Shown: positions 1 through 10,333, counted from the stretch's first letter. The stretch is 64,000 bases of DNA from Terriglobales bacterium (GCA_025980765.1 JAICXB010000007.1:1-64000); one strand, 5' to 3'. Program-made: numbers and translations. The notes: generated by a model not told the origin, from the sequence alone.

Positions 1-1479
1 ACTCAGAGTCGCCGGAATATCCAGGTAGCCCGCGCCGATAGTAAAGACGTCGTACTGGGCCATATAGTCGTTGCCCTTAATGTCATGGGCGTGACTATTG
101 CCATGAGCGGGATAGCCCTTCCAGGCATCCTTCATCATGCGCGCCTTGATCGTGTCCGGCGTTACCGTCGAATCCCGTTGAATCATCAGCGCGGCGGCGC
201 CGGCGACTACCGGTGTTGCCATGCTGGTGCCACTCAACTGGAGATACTTCGTACCGACGGCCGTAGTGCCGCACGTGCTGACCCCGAGAATGACGTCACA
301 GATAGTGGTCGGCACAGAGGTGACCAAAGCTGAAGTCGGTGCAATGGATGCGAGCGCGGATCCGGGTGAGAGCAGCGAGGTGATCTTATTGCCCGGAGCC
401 ATGATGTCTGGCTTAACGATGTGATCGAGAAGCGTTGGCCCTTTCGAACTGTAGCTGGCAACTTGATCGTCGGTACGCGTCCAAGTGCCCAATGGGCTCA
501 TAGCGCCCACCGTGATCACGTTGGGATCGTTACCTGGAGACTCGATGGTCGCGTAACCCTGTTCTCCCCAGCTATTGTCGCGACCGAGATTGCCGGCCGC
601 AACTACCACGACCATTCCGGACTTCCATGCCGCTTCGACCGCCTGGCACAAAGGATCGAGTGTGTATGACTCATACACATTTCGCCCCAGTGAAAGGTTG
701 ATTACGCGGATGTTGTACTGGTCCTTAAGCTGGATGGCGCGATTAATGCCGGCAATCACCTGACTGTCATTGCCGCCGCCATTGTTGTCCAGAACGCGGA
801 GATTGATGATGTTGGCATTCGGCGCGATTCCCACATACTGCTCAGCGTAGCCGCTGCCCGCCCCCGAATCATGACCGTTGCCGGCCAGGATTCCGGCGAC
901 GTGCGTGCCGTGACCGTAGGGATCACCTGTGCTGGGATCGCCCGCCACGAAGCTCTCGCTATAAACGATGCGCGAGCCGCTCATGTCGGCTTTCTGCAGG
1001 TCGTCGTGCTGATAGACGCCGCTATCGATTACGGCGATGCCGATGCCGGTGCCATCTACTCCGTAGCTCTGTCGGGCCAGTTGAGCGTTGACTGGCGGCG
1101 GAGCATCATCCCACATCGGCTTGTTGGGACGGTCCGGGCTCACATAAACAACTTCCGGGTGCCGCAGAATCTGATCCAGCAGCTTTACCGGAATATCCAC
1201 GGCCTCGGCGTTGATGAGGTTCAGATGACGGTGCAAACGCTTGGACAATGCCATTACCTGTCCATGGTTCGCGTTCGGGGCGAACTGGATGATCACACTT
1301 ACTGTGCCATCCGGGTTCACCGGGAAGTTATCGATGTCGGCAGCCGCCTTCGGACCATGCTGGCTCTTGCTGGGCGCGGCAAATGCTACTGTGCAAACCA
1401 GCAGCATCAGCGTTCCCAGTAAGTGCGCGCGCCATCCGGCTCGGCTTACGGCACCTTGATATTTGTGATTGAGTGTCAT
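1..1479 (-). CDS. S8 (subtilisin-like) serine peptidase, 3' end truncated by window edge
   Basis: Reverse complement reads from ATG at 1479 as MTLNHKYQGAVSRAGWRAHLLGTLMLLVCTVAFAAPSK... with signal peptide, then GIGIAVIDSGV (Asp motif), GHGTHVAGILAGNG (His motif) and LSGTSMATPVVAGAAAL (Ser motif). Open to the left edge, so absent from the ORF track. Confidence 0.93.
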   Translation of the reverse strand, partial: MTLNHKYQGAVSRAGWRAHLLGTLMLLVCTVAFAAPSKSQHGPKAAADIDNFPVNPDGTVSVIIQFAPNANHGQVMALSKRLHRHLNLINAEAVDIPVKLLDQILRHPEVVYVSPDRPNKPMWDDAPPPVNAQLARQSYGVDGTGIGIAVIDSGVYQHDDLQKADMSGSRIVYSESFVAGDPSTGDPYGHGTHVAGILAGNGHDSGAGSGYAEQYVGIAPNANIINLRVLDNNGGGNDSQVIAGINRAIQLKDQYNIRVINLSLGRNVYESYTLDPLCQAVEAAWKSGMVVVVAAGNLGRDNSWGEQGYATIESPGNDPNVITVGAMSPLGTWTRTDDQVASYSSKGPTLLDHIVKPDIMAPGNKITSLLSPGSALASIAPTSALVTSVPTTICDVILGVSTCGTTAVGTKYLQLSGTSMATPVVAGAAALMIQRDSTVTPDTIKARMMKDAWKGYPAHGNSHAHDIKGNDYMAQYDVFTIGAGYLDIPATLS

Positions 1480-1576
1480 TTGTGTGTCTTTCTTAGCTCC
1501 CTGCGAATTCGTGGCTTCCCTCAGGAAGACTCACTTCTCGTTCACCGTGCTCGCGCACGGGCTGGAGTGAAGCTGC

Positions 1577-1714
1577 TTAGGAGCCCCAAACTGCAGAGGC
1601 GATTGTGCTCAGCACATGCTTCACTTGCGGGGAGGAAAGGTTGATCCCAGCTATGACGGCAAGCGCCAGGCTGAGAGCGGCGACGATTTTGCTGTTTTTC
1701 GACATATTGGACAT
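1577..1714 (-). CDS. Putative small hydrophobic peptide (45 aa) upstream of the S8 peptidase
   Basis: Minus-strand ORF MSNMSKNSKIVAALSLALAVIAGINLSSPQVKHVLSTIASAVWGS; hydrophobic segment; GAGG upstream; about 97 bp before the peptidase start on the same strand. Below the track's length cutoff. Confidence 0.4.
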   Translation of the reverse strand: MSNMSKNSKIVAALSLALAVIAGINLSSPQVKHVLSTIASAVWGS

Positions 1715-2053
1715 GGTGGTGACATTACCTCGCCCATTCCTATTGCAAGCCGGAAACCAGAGTTGAAGGAAAACCTAAGACTTTTCTAATCAAGCACTTA
1801 GAATGTTATTGAGGGTGGGATGGATTGAGACACTTCGTCTGTGGCGGGCAGCGAACCAAAGTAGTAAAGCGCGACTAAATTATTGAGGCGTATAGGTTTA
1901 AATCGCTGTGGCCAGGGCAGAGACATTTTGTCGCAAAGGGCGCCATGCGGAGCGCCGACTGACCCAACCCCGCTTACTTCAAAGTGCTGCAAAATGCATT
2001 CAGTGGCGGATCGGCACCGGGAAAAACAGCCTCGGTGGTAAGATGGTATTACC

Positions 2054-2311
2054 ATGCAGACCAAAGTTTCCACTAAAGGTCAGGTCGTGCTTCCGCAGCG
2101 GATCCGTCGACGTCTGGACCTGCAAGTTGGAGACATACTCGACGCGAATGTGACAGGCGAAAGCATCGTGCTCACGCCGCGGAGGCTGCGAAAGGGCAAG
2201 GCACGCATCGTCATCGACAAAATCACCGGATTTCCAGTGCTCGAGGCCGCAGAGGGTGCTCCAACTCTAACGAGCAAAGACGTGGCAGAAATGCTCTCAG
2301 ATTTCCCGTGA
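2054..2311 (+). CDS. AbrB/MazE/SpoVT-type antitoxin (VapB-like)
   Basis: MQTKVSTKGQVVLPQRIRRRLDLQVGDILDANVTGESIVLTPRR is a swapped-hairpin AbrB-type N-terminus; 4-bp overlap with a PIN gene. Confidence 0.85.
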   Translation: MQTKVSTKGQVVLPQRIRRRLDLQVGDILDANVTGESIVLTPRRLRKGKARIVIDKITGFPVLEAAEGAPTLTSKDVAEMLSDFP

Positions 2312-2721
2312 GATACCTGCTGGATGTTAATGCCCTCGTCGCCCTGGGCTTGCGCAAGCACGAGTTCTATAGCCGCGTCTCTATCTGGGCGCACGAAGTG
2401 CGGAAGTCTGCTGGGGATCTGATGACTTGTTCCATTACGGAACTTGGCTTCCTGCGCACGCTGGCGCAGGCTCAGCTGTATGGGGTTAGCCTGTCGGATG
2501 CCCATGAATTGCTGCTTGGAATGAAAACAAGCCCGGCCATGAAGCTCATGTTTCTGGTCGACACCGTTGATGCTTCGCAGCTTCTTTCATGGGTGAAGAC
2601 GGCAAGACAAACCACAGACGGTCATCTCCTGCAGCTTGCCCAAGCCAATGGTCTCCTGTTCGCGACTCTGGATGCCGGTATTCCCGGGGCTTTTCTGATT
2701 CCGGAGACCAGATTCGGCTAG
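2308..2721 (+). CDS. PIN-domain toxin (VapC-like)
   Basis: RYLLDVNALVALGLRKHEFY N-terminus, TSITELGFLR-like middle (CSITELGFLRTL) and C-terminal ATLDAGIP; GTG start overlapping the antitoxin stop. Confidence 0.85.
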   Translation: MRYLLDVNALVALGLRKHEFYSRVSIWAHEVRKSAGDLMTCSITELGFLRTLAQAQLYGVSLSDAHELLLGMKTSPAMKLMFLVDTVDASQLLSWVKTARQTTDGHLLQLAQANGLLFATLDAGIPGAFLIPETRFG

Positions 2722-2886
2722 CAGTTCGCCTGATGGTCGGAATCCCTGTCCATTTCCGAACATCGCCTCTCGACCGCGAACACACCTTCTTAATATGGGC
2801 CGTTGCCTGCTGTAACCAATCCCATTGAAATCAAGTAATTACGCTGTTTCGGTCTTTGGCAGGCGAAGCGCACTTAGGACGGCGTA

Positions 2887-4143
2887 ATGGATATTCAGAG
2901 ACCATCAAATAAAGCCGCTAAGCGCCGGCGGCAGATCATTCTTTCGGCTGTGGCGGTGATTTTGATCGCCGGGGTGACTCTTGGCCTCTCCCGCTTGAAG
3001 CCGGCCGCTCCCACCGTGGAGCGCTCCGCCGTTTGGACTGACCAAGTCAAGCGTGGCTCGATGCTGCGTCAGGTGCGTGGACTGGGAACGCTGGTTCCGG
3101 TCGATATTCACTGGATTCCCGCCCTCACCGATGCCACCGTCGAGCGGCTGCGCGTACTTCCCGGCACCACGCCCATCAAGGCCGATACCATCATCATGGA
3201 CCTGAGCAATCCGCAAACTGAGCAGGAGGCGCAGGATGCCGAACTTCAGCTCAAGGCCGCCGAAGCCGATTACAAGAACCTTGAAGTCAAAGTCCAGAGT
3301 GATCTGTTGACACAGCGCGCCAACGCCGCTACCGTCAACGCCGATTACGCCGACGCCAAAACCAAGGCGGAAACCGACCAGCAACTGGAGAAGTTAGGCG
3401 TTATTTCCGGTCAGGCCTACAAGAGTTCCAAGGGCCATGCGGAAGAACTTTCCACAAGAAATCAAATCGAGCAAGAAAGAGTTGCTATCAATACCAAGTC
3501 TGTGACGTCTCAATTGGCAGTGCAGCAGGCGAAGATTGACGAATTGAAGGCGCTTTACTTGTTAAAGAAGCAGCAACTCGATGCATTGCACGTGCGTGCC
3601 GGCATCGATGGCGTGCTCACAGAAGTTCCGGTTCAGGTGGGACAGCGTGTGACCTCGGGCACGAACCTGGCCAAGATGGTCGCGCCGAACCACTTGAAAG
3701 CGGAGCTGAAGATCGCGGAAACCCAGGCCAAAGACATCACCTGGGGCCAGCCGGCGTCAATCGATACTCACAATGGAGTGATTGACGGGACGGTGGAACG
3801 CATTGATCCAGCAGTCATCAACGGCACGGTGACGGTGGACGTGAAGCTCACCGGGCAACTGCCGCCCGGTGCGCGTCCAGATCTGAGCGTGGATGGCACC
3901 ATCGATCTCGACCGCCTAAACAATGTCGAGTACGTCGGCCGCCCCGCTTTCGGGCAGGAAAACAGCACGGTAAGCATGTTCAAGCTTGATCCGGACGGCA
4001 AGGGCGCGACCCGCGTAACGGTGAAGCTGGGGAAGAGCTCGGTGAATGCGGTGGAGATTCTCTCCGGTTTGAAGCCGGGCGATGAAGTGATCCTGTCCGA
4101 CATGTCGCGCTGGGACAACGTAGACCGGATCAGGCTCGAGTAA
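2887..4143 (+). CDS. HlyD/MacA-like periplasmic adaptor subunit
   Basis: N-terminal TM, coiled-coil region (QEAQDAELQLKAAEADYKNLEVK), barrel-sandwich residues (LHVRAGIDGVLTEVPVQVGQRVTSGTNLAKMV). Confidence 0.88.
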   Translation: MDIQRPSNKAAKRRRQIILSAVAVILIAGVTLGLSRLKPAAPTVERSAVWTDQVKRGSMLRQVRGLGTLVPVDIHWIPALTDATVERLRVLPGTTPIKADTIIMDLSNPQTEQEAQDAELQLKAAEADYKNLEVKVQSDLLTQRANAATVNADYADAKTKAETDQQLEKLGVISGQAYKSSKGHAEELSTRNQIEQERVAINTKSVTSQLAVQQAKIDELKALYLLKKQQLDALHVRAGIDGVLTEVPVQVGQRVTSGTNLAKMVAPNHLKAELKIAETQAKDITWGQPASIDTHNGVIDGTVERIDPAVINGTVTVDVKLTGQLPPGARPDLSVDGTIDLDRLNNVEYVGRPAFGQENSTVSMFKLDPDGKGATRVTVKLGKSSVNAVEILSGLKPGDEVILSDMSRWDNVDRIRLE

Positions 4144-4330
4144 AGCAATCGGGTAATTTCGTAATTTCGTAATCGGGTAATTTGGTTGTGGGCGATCGAT
4201 GCAGAAGATTGTTGCCACCGATTTCGGGATTTCGAAATCGACATCTCGAGATTGGAACGAAACATCAGGGGATTTCGTAGCGCATTCTGACAGGGTTGTT
4301 TTCAATTACGAAATTACAAAATCTGATTAT
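4144..4330. repeat. Octamer-phased inverted repeat, AT-rich subtype
   Basis: AATCGGGT AATTTCGT AATTTCGT AATCGGGT AATTTGG ... AATTACGAAATTACAAAATCTGATTA. Confidence 0.75.
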
Positions 4331-4341
4331 CTGGAGAAACC

Positions 4342-5046
4342 ATGGAGCGATCGAACGGACGGCCGCTGATTCAGCTGGAGAATGTGACCAAGGTGTTTTA
4401 CACCGATGAAGTGGAGACCCACGCGTTATCGGGCATCCACATGGAAATTCGCGAGGGCGAGTACGTTTCGATGGCTGGGCCCTCCGGCTGCGGCAAGTCC
4501 ACGCTGCTGTCGATCATTGGGCTGCTGGACACGCCTACCGACGGCACCTACATGCTGAACAACAAACCGGTGCAGAGCCTCGACTTTGCCGACCGTGCCC
4601 GTATTCGCAACCAGGAGATTGGATTCATCTTCCAGAGCTTCAACCTGATCGGCGACCTTACGGTCTATGAGAACGTTGAGTTGCCGCTGACCTATCGCAA
4701 GATGTCAGGTCCGGAGCGCAAGGAGCGCGTGCATGGGGCGTTGGAAAAAGTCGGCATGTCGCATCGCATGCGCCATTACCCGTCGCAGCTCTCCGGTGGT
4801 CAGCAGCAGCGCGTGGCTGTGGCGCGCGCATTGGCGGGTAAACCTTCTATCCTGCTGGCCGACGAGCCGACCGGAAACCTCGATTCCCGAAATGGTGAGG
4901 CCGTAATGGAATTGCTGCAGCAGCTTCACCGCGAAGGCGCCACCATCTGCATGGTGACCCACGACGAGCGCTTCGCCCGCCACGCCGAGCGCACCATCCA
5001 CCTCTTCGACGGCAAAGTGGTCGAGGAGAGCGTGGGAGTCGCATAG
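4342..5046 (+). CDS. ABC transporter ATP-binding protein (MacB/LolD type)
   Basis: Walker A GPSGCGKST, signature LSGGQQQRVAVARAL, Walker B ILLADEPTGNLD. Confidence 0.95.
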   Translation: MERSNGRPLIQLENVTKVFYTDEVETHALSGIHMEIREGEYVSMAGPSGCGKSTLLSIIGLLDTPTDGTYMLNNKPVQSLDFADRARIRNQEIGFIFQSFNLIGDLTVYENVELPLTYRKMSGPERKERVHGALEKVGMSHRMRHYPSQLSGGQQQRVAVARALAGKPSILLADEPTGNLDSRNGEAVMELLQQLHREGATICMVTHDERFARHAERTIHLFDGKVVEESVGVA

Positions 5047-5182
5047 CAATTTGGTAATCGGGTAATTGAGTAATTTCGAAATTTGGACGGCTCGCGAGTT
5101 GGCACCGCACCGATGCGCTGTGCTCATGCGTTGAGATTTTCAATTTCGAAATTACCCGATTACGAAATTACGAAATCGGGGA
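5047..5182. repeat. Octamer-phased inverted repeat, AT-rich subtype
   Basis: AATTTGGTAATCGGGTAATTGAGTAATTTCGAAATT ... AATTTCGAAATTACCCGATTACGAAATTACGAAATCGGG. Confidence 0.8.
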
Positions 5183-5185
5183 AGT

Positions 5186-7654
5186 ATGGAAGCTCTCCTC
5201 CAGGACATTCGCTACGGGGCCCGGATGCTGCTCAAGAATCCGGGCTTTGCTGTTGTTGCCATCCTCACGCTGGCCCTAGGCATTGGCGCGAACACGGCAA
5301 TCTTTACCGTAGTCAACACGGTGCTCCTGCATCCGATCAATGTCCATGACCCCGATCGCATCATGGGGATCTTCACCGGGGACGAGCGCAATCGCGAGCC
5401 GCTGAACCGGTTTCTTCCCGTCTCCCGCCTGAACGCGCAGGACATTGCCGAGCGCGCCAAATCGTTTTCCGGCGTTGCGATGTATGAAGGCACCGGCGTG
5501 AGCATGGTGGTGAACGGCACGCCGCAGCGGTTCAACGCCGATCTGGTTTCGGCCAACTTTTTCGATGTGGTGGGTGTTTCGGCTGCGATGGGACGCGCGT
5601 TGCGCAGGGAAGACGACAATCCCGGCGCGCCGCCGGTTGTCGTGCTCAGCTACGGCGTCTGGCAGCGCAGCTTTGGTTCCAATCGGGGAATCGTTGGACA
5701 ATCGGTGTTGCTGAACGGACAGGGATTCACCGTGGTAGGCGTCGCGCCCCGCGGCTTTCAGGGAGTAGTCGCGCTCGGCGGACCGGACATGTGGGTGCCG
5801 TTGTCCACGCACGACTTGGTGCTGGCGGGGATCATCAAGCAAATGTACAGCGAGCGCCGCTTCCTCGGCTTCTTTGCTATCGGCCGGCTCAAACCCGGCG
5901 TGACCCCGGAGCAGGCGGGCGCAGAGCTGAAGACCATCGGCGCGCAGCTCACCAGCGAGTATCCCATTCCCAATCAGGGACGCAGCCTGACTGTGGTGCC
6001 GCTGCTGGAATCGACCATCAATCCCAACGTGCAGGGGATGTTCGTCCGCGCTGGCGCGCTGATCATGGCCATCGTTGGACTGGTGCTGCTGATCGCCTGC
6101 GCCAACATCTCCAACCTGCTGCTCTCGCGGGCGGCGGCGCGCAAGCGGGAAATCTCGATTCGTCTGGCCTTGGGAGCGTCGCGTTCGCGCATTGTTGTGC
6201 AGTTGCTGACGGAATCGATCTTGCTCGCGGCCGCCGGCGGCGTGATTGGCCTGGGAGTCGCCTCCATCGCGCGCGACGCCCTGTGGCACTTCCGCCCGCC
6301 ATTCTTGATGGACTCGAACATGCAGTTGACTCTCGACGGGCGCGTACTCCTGTTCGCGCTCGTAGTCTCGCTGGCCACCGGCATCGTCTTTGGTCTGGCC
6401 CCCGCGCTGCAGGCGTCACATCCCGATTTGGTAACGGAGCTCAAAGATCGCACCCGAACGGAGCTGTTTTCCGGGCGCAGATTCAACCTGCGCAGCGCTT
6501 TCGTCATTGCGCAATTTGCGCTGTCATTGGTGGCTCTGATCGGCGCTGGACTGTTTCTCGTCAGCCTGCGGCACGCGCAACGGATCGATCCGGGATTCGA
6601 CACAAACAATTTGGGAATGCTGTCGTTCGATCTGGGCTCGCTGAACTACGACGATGCCCGCAGCAAGAAGTTCGAGGACCGCGTCCTCGAGCAGGTCCGC
6701 GCGCTGCCCGGAATTCGTTCGGCGACACTGGCCACGAATGTGCCGCTGTTTGGTGGCACCGCGATTGCGCGCACCGTTTTTCCTGAGGGGGTGGACAACA
6801 GCTCGCGCCGCAATGGCGTGCTGGTGCAGACCGATATTGTCTCTGCCGGATATCTGCAGGCGATGAGCATTCCGCTGCTCAGGGGCCGCAGCTTCGACAG
6901 CTCCGACCGTGAAGACAGCCCGCGCGTTGCCATTCTGAACGAAGCCGCGGTGCGGCGCTTCTGGCCCAATGAAGATCCAGTCGGCAAGCGCTTCAAGTTT
7001 TTTGGCGAGAACTACATTGTGCAGGTGGTCGGCGTTGCTCGCGATGCCAAGTACAACACACTGGGCGAAGATCCTCTGCCATATCTGTACATGCCGGTCA
7101 TTCAGAATCCGAGTCTGGCAATGACGTTGTTCTTCCGTTCCGCCGGCGACTCGCGCGCGGCGCTCAGTTCAGTGCGCAGCCAGGTGCAGGCGCTCGATCG
7201 CAATCTCCCACTCACCAATGTGTGGCCGATCGGCGAAGTGATTTCACAAGGATTGTGGGCAGCAAAGTTCTCTGCCGTGCTGCTCGGGATATTTGCCGCG
7301 ATGGCCGTGCTGCTGGCGGCAATCGGCGTCTACGGCGTGGTGGCGTACTCGGTGGGACAGCGCGTGCGCGAGATCGGCATCCGCATGGCGCTAGGCGCGC
7401 AGCGCAACGAGATACTCTCCATGATCCTGGGCCAAAGCGCGAAGACGCTCGGCATAGGCCTGGCTCTCGGAGTCATTACCGCGCTCATCGCCGCGCGGTT
7501 GATTACGAACCTGCTGTATGGCGTGAGCGCGGCAGCGCCACTTCCATTCATCCTGCTGCCGCTCCTGCTGACCGTGATCGGGTTGCTGGCCACGTACATT
7601 CCCGCGCGCCGGGCCATGAGGGTGGATCCGATGCGGGCGCTGAGGGAAGAATGA
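5186..7654 (+). CDS. ADOP-family ABC permease (MacB_PCD + FtsX), copy 1
   Basis: [48 protein letters not shown]...; C-terminal IPARRAMRVDPMRALREE. Confidence 0.93.
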   Translation: MEALLQDIRYGARMLLKNPGFAVVAILTLALGIGANTAIFTVVNTVLLHPINVHDPDRIMGIFTGDERNREPLNRFLPVSRLNAQDIAERAKSFSGVAMYEGTGVSMVVNGTPQRFNADLVSANFFDVVGVSAAMGRALRREDDNPGAPPVVVLSYGVWQRSFGSNRGIVGQSVLLNGQGFTVVGVAPRGFQGVVALGGPDMWVPLSTHDLVLAGIIKQMYSERRFLGFFAIGRLKPGVTPEQAGAELKTIGAQLTSEYPIPNQGRSLTVVPLLESTINPNVQGMFVRAGALIMAIVGLVLLIACANISNLLLSRAAARKREISIRLALGASRSRIVVQLLTESILLAAAGGVIGLGVASIARDALWHFRPPFLMDSNMQLTLDGRVLLFALVVSLATGIVFGLAPALQASHPDLVTELKDRTRTELFSGRRFNLRSAFVIAQFALSLVALIGAGLFLVSLRHAQRIDPGFDTNNLGMLSFDLGSLNYDDARSKKFEDRVLEQVRALPGIRSATLATNVPLFGGTAIARTVFPEGVDNSSRRNGVLVQTDIVSAGYLQAMSIPLLRGRSFDSSDREDSPRVAILNEAAVRRFWPNEDPVGKRFKFFGENYIVQVVGVARDAKYNTLGEDPLPYLYMPVIQNPSLAMTLFFRSAGDSRAALSSVRSQVQALDRNLPLTNVWPIGEVISQGLWAAKFSAVLLGIFAAMAVLLAAIGVYGVVAYSVGQRVREIGIRMALGAQRNEILSMILGQSAKTLGIGLALGVITALIAARLITNLLYGVSAAAPLPFILLPLLLTVIGLLATYIPARRAMRVDPMRALREE

Positions 7655-7656
7655 AG

Positions 7657-7855
7657 GCATCGGGTGATCGGGCCATCGGGTCATCGGGTGAAGTTCGATT
7701 TCGTAATTTGTGATTTTGAGATTTTGAGAAGCCAGCGACGGCGTACCTGCGGCTGCTGAGGTTTGCGGAACGTTGGCGGGTGAGTTCTCGTAGACCTGAT
7801 GAAAGCCATTTGCGGCCTTCAGATCACCCGATCACCCGATGGCCCGATCTGGCTC
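7657..7855. repeat. Octamer-phased inverted repeat between ADOP 1 and 2
   Basis: CATCGGGTGATCGGGCCATCGGGTCATCGGGTGAAG ... CAGATCACCCGATCACCCGATGGCCCGATCTG. Confidence 0.85.
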
Positions 7856-7867
7856 AATTGAGGTTCC

Positions 7868-10333
7868 ATGGAAACTCTCCTCCAGGATTTTCGTTATGCG
7901 TTCCGCGCGCTGCTGAAGAACCGCGCGATCACCCTGATCAGCGTAGTTACGCTAGCTATTGGCATTGGGGCGAACACGATCGTATTCAGCGCGATCAATG
8001 CTTTCTTCCTGCGTCCGCTGCCGGTGCGCGACGGCGACCGGTTGGTCACGATTTCGGAGCGCCCCCCGGGCAACCAGGACGCCATTAATTTCTCCTGGCC
8101 GGACTTTGTGGATCTCAAACAGCAGGTCCAGGGAATCTCCGACGTACTCGGTTACCGCATCGATATGGTCGGCGTCTCCCAAAAGGGGACAACGCCGGAG
8201 CGCGTCTTTGGCGCGATGGTGACTGGCAACTACTTTCCCGCTCTGGGAATCAAGCCCGCCGCCGGACAGTTCTTCAGTGGCGACAGCATGGACCGGCCTG
8301 GCTCCGAGCCGGTGATCGTGCTCGGCTATAGCTACTGGCAGAAGCGCTTCCATGGCAATCCGAACATCGTCGGCCAGCAGCTCGATGTGGACGGCCATCC
8401 CATGACCGTGGTTGGCATCGCTCCCGAAGGTTTCACCGGGTTGTACAGCGTTGTTGAAACCCCGGTATACCTGCCGCTCGGCTTCAGCGCCGTCACTGAC
8501 CCCAAAACAGACCTTTGGACAAATCGTGGCAACCGTCAACTCAACGCGTTCGGATTCCTGAATCCCGGCACAACACTGCCTCAGGTGCAAGCCTCCTTGC
8601 GCGTGATCGCGAACCGGCTTTCTCAGCAGTACCCAGATCGGGACAAAGGCCTTTCGCTCGAAGTGTACTGGGAGACAATGTCGCGACCGCAGCCGGGGGT
8701 TGGAGAGCGCGCACTCGTGGCCGTTGGATCGTTCCTCATCCTGTCGTTGCTCGTCCTGCTGCTGGCATGCGCAAACATCGCGAACCTGCTGCTGGTGCGG
8801 GCTACCGTCCGGCGGCGGGAAATGGCGGTTCGGGCTGCCTTGGGCGCTGGACGGTTCCGCATCATCCGTCAGGTCCTCACCGAAAGCGTGTTGCTGGCCG
8901 CAATGGGCGGGGTTGCCGGCATCCTGGTCGCCGATCTTGCCGGGCTGCTGGCGGGTAAGTGGGCGCTGGGCAGCATCGAAATTCCAGTGCATCTAGACCT
9001 CGGCATGGACTGGCGAGTGCTCGGCTTCGGCTGCGCCATCGCGCTGCTCACCGGCATCTTTGTCGGACTCACTCCGGCATTGCGCATTTCGCGCACCAAC
9101 GTTGCCGAGGTGCTGCACGATGGCGGGCGCGGCTCTTCCACTGGAGCGGGCGGCAATCGCGTGCGCAACAGTCTGGTCGTAGCGCAGATCGCGGGATCCT
9201 TTGTGCTGCTGGTGATTGCCGGGCTCTTTATTCGAAGTCTGGAGAGCGCCCAGCGCGTTTACCTGGGCTTCGATTCCGAGCACGTCGCCGACGTCTCCAT
9301 GGACCCGCACCTGGTTGGATACGACGAGGCGCGCGGCCGCGAGTTCTATCGCGAATTGGAAACGCGCGTGCGCGCCCTTCCCGGAGTGCAGGCGGCGACC
9401 CTCGCCGCTTCGGTTCCGCTCGGCTATTACAACAACGACATCACCGTCTTCAACGAAGGACAGCCGGTCGACGACAAGCATCCGCCGCTGCAGATCGGCG
9501 TGAATGCTGTGGACAGTTCCTATTTTGAAACGCTGAGCGTTCCCGTGCTCCGCGGCCGCGTCTTCACCGATGCCGACACTGAGAAATCGACCGCCGTGGC
9601 GGTCATCAACAAAACCATGGCCGATCGCCTGTGGCCAAATCAGGACGCAATCGGAAAACGCTTCAGCACCAAAGGCGCCAGCGGGCCTTTCATTCAAGTG
9701 GTGGGAATTGTCGCCGATGGCAAGTACTTCAGTATCGGCGAGGACCCTCGGCCATTTCTTTACCTGCCGCTGACGCAAAACTACAGCTCACTGGCCACCC
9801 TGCTGGTGCGCACCTCCGGCGACCCGGCGGCAATCCTTCCCATATTGCAACGCAGCATCCATGAGTTCGCTCCCGGTCTGCCGGTTTTCGACGCGGAAAC
9901 GATGAACCAGTCGATTGGCGGCGCCAATGGCTTCATGCTCTTCCGCCTGGGCGCCAATTGTAGCCTCGCGCTTGGCCTGCTGGGACTGACACTTGCGCTG
10001 GTAGGCGTCTACGGCGTGCTGTCCTATGTGACCACGCAGCGCACGCAGGAAATAGGCATTCGCATGGCGCTGGGGGCCAGCCGCGGCGAGATTTTGAAGT
10101 TTGTCTTCCGCCAGGCGTCGATCGTGGTGGGAGTAGGAGCGCTGATCGGAATTGTTCTCAGCCTGGCCGCCGCCCGCGCAGTTTCAGGAATGCTGGTCGG
10201 AGTGGGCGCCAGCGACCCGATCACGCTGGTATCCGTAACCGCGTTCCTGGTTGCCATTGCGTTGCTCGCCAGCTATGTGCCCGCGCGGCGAGCGACGAAG
10301 GTCGATCCGCTGGTGGCGCTGAGGTATGAGTGA
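7868..10333 (+). CDS. ADOP-family ABC permease, copy 2
   Basis: METLLQDFRYAFRALLKNRAITLISVVTLAIGIGANTIVFSAIN...; C-terminal [18 protein letters not shown]. Confidence 0.93.
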   Translation: METLLQDFRYAFRALLKNRAITLISVVTLAIGIGANTIVFSAINAFFLRPLPVRDGDRLVTISERPPGNQDAINFSWPDFVDLKQQVQGISDVLGYRIDMVGVSQKGTTPERVFGAMVTGNYFPALGIKPAAGQFFSGDSMDRPGSEPVIVLGYSYWQKRFHGNPNIVGQQLDVDGHPMTVVGIAPEGFTGLYSVVETPVYLPLGFSAVTDPKTDLWTNRGNRQLNAFGFLNPGTTLPQVQASLRVIANRLSQQYPDRDKGLSLEVYWETMSRPQPGVGERALVAVGSFLILSLLVLLLACANIANLLLVRATVRRREMAVRAALGAGRFRIIRQVLTESVLLAAMGGVAGILVADLAGLLAGKWALGSIEIPVHLDLGMDWRVLGFGCAIALLTGIFVGLTPALRISRTNVAEVLHDGGRGSSTGAGGNRVRNSLVVAQIAGSFVLLVIAGLFIRSLESAQRVYLGFDSEHVADVSMDPHLVGYDEARGREFYRELETRVRALPGVQAATLAASVPLGYYNNDITVFNEGQPVDDKHPPLQIGVNAVDSSYFETLSVPVLRGRVFTDADTEKSTAVAVINKTMADRLWPNQDAIGKRFSTKGASGPFIQVVGIVADGKYFSIGEDPRPFLYLPLTQNYSSLATLLVRTSGDPAAILPILQRSIHEFAPGLPVFDAETMNQSIGGANGFMLFRLGANCSLALGLLGLTLALVGVYGVLSYVTTQRTQEIGIRMALGASRGEILKFVFRQASIVVGVGALIGIVLSLAAARAVSGMLVGVGASDPITLVSVTAFLVAIALLASYVPARRATKVDPLVALRYE

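Noticed and set aside
5276-6289. Large antisense ORFs across the ADOP genes (5276..6289, 7952..8992, 11559..12596, 16725..17465, etc.)
   Set aside because: They lie fully opposite clear ADOP coding sequence and show no recognisable domains.
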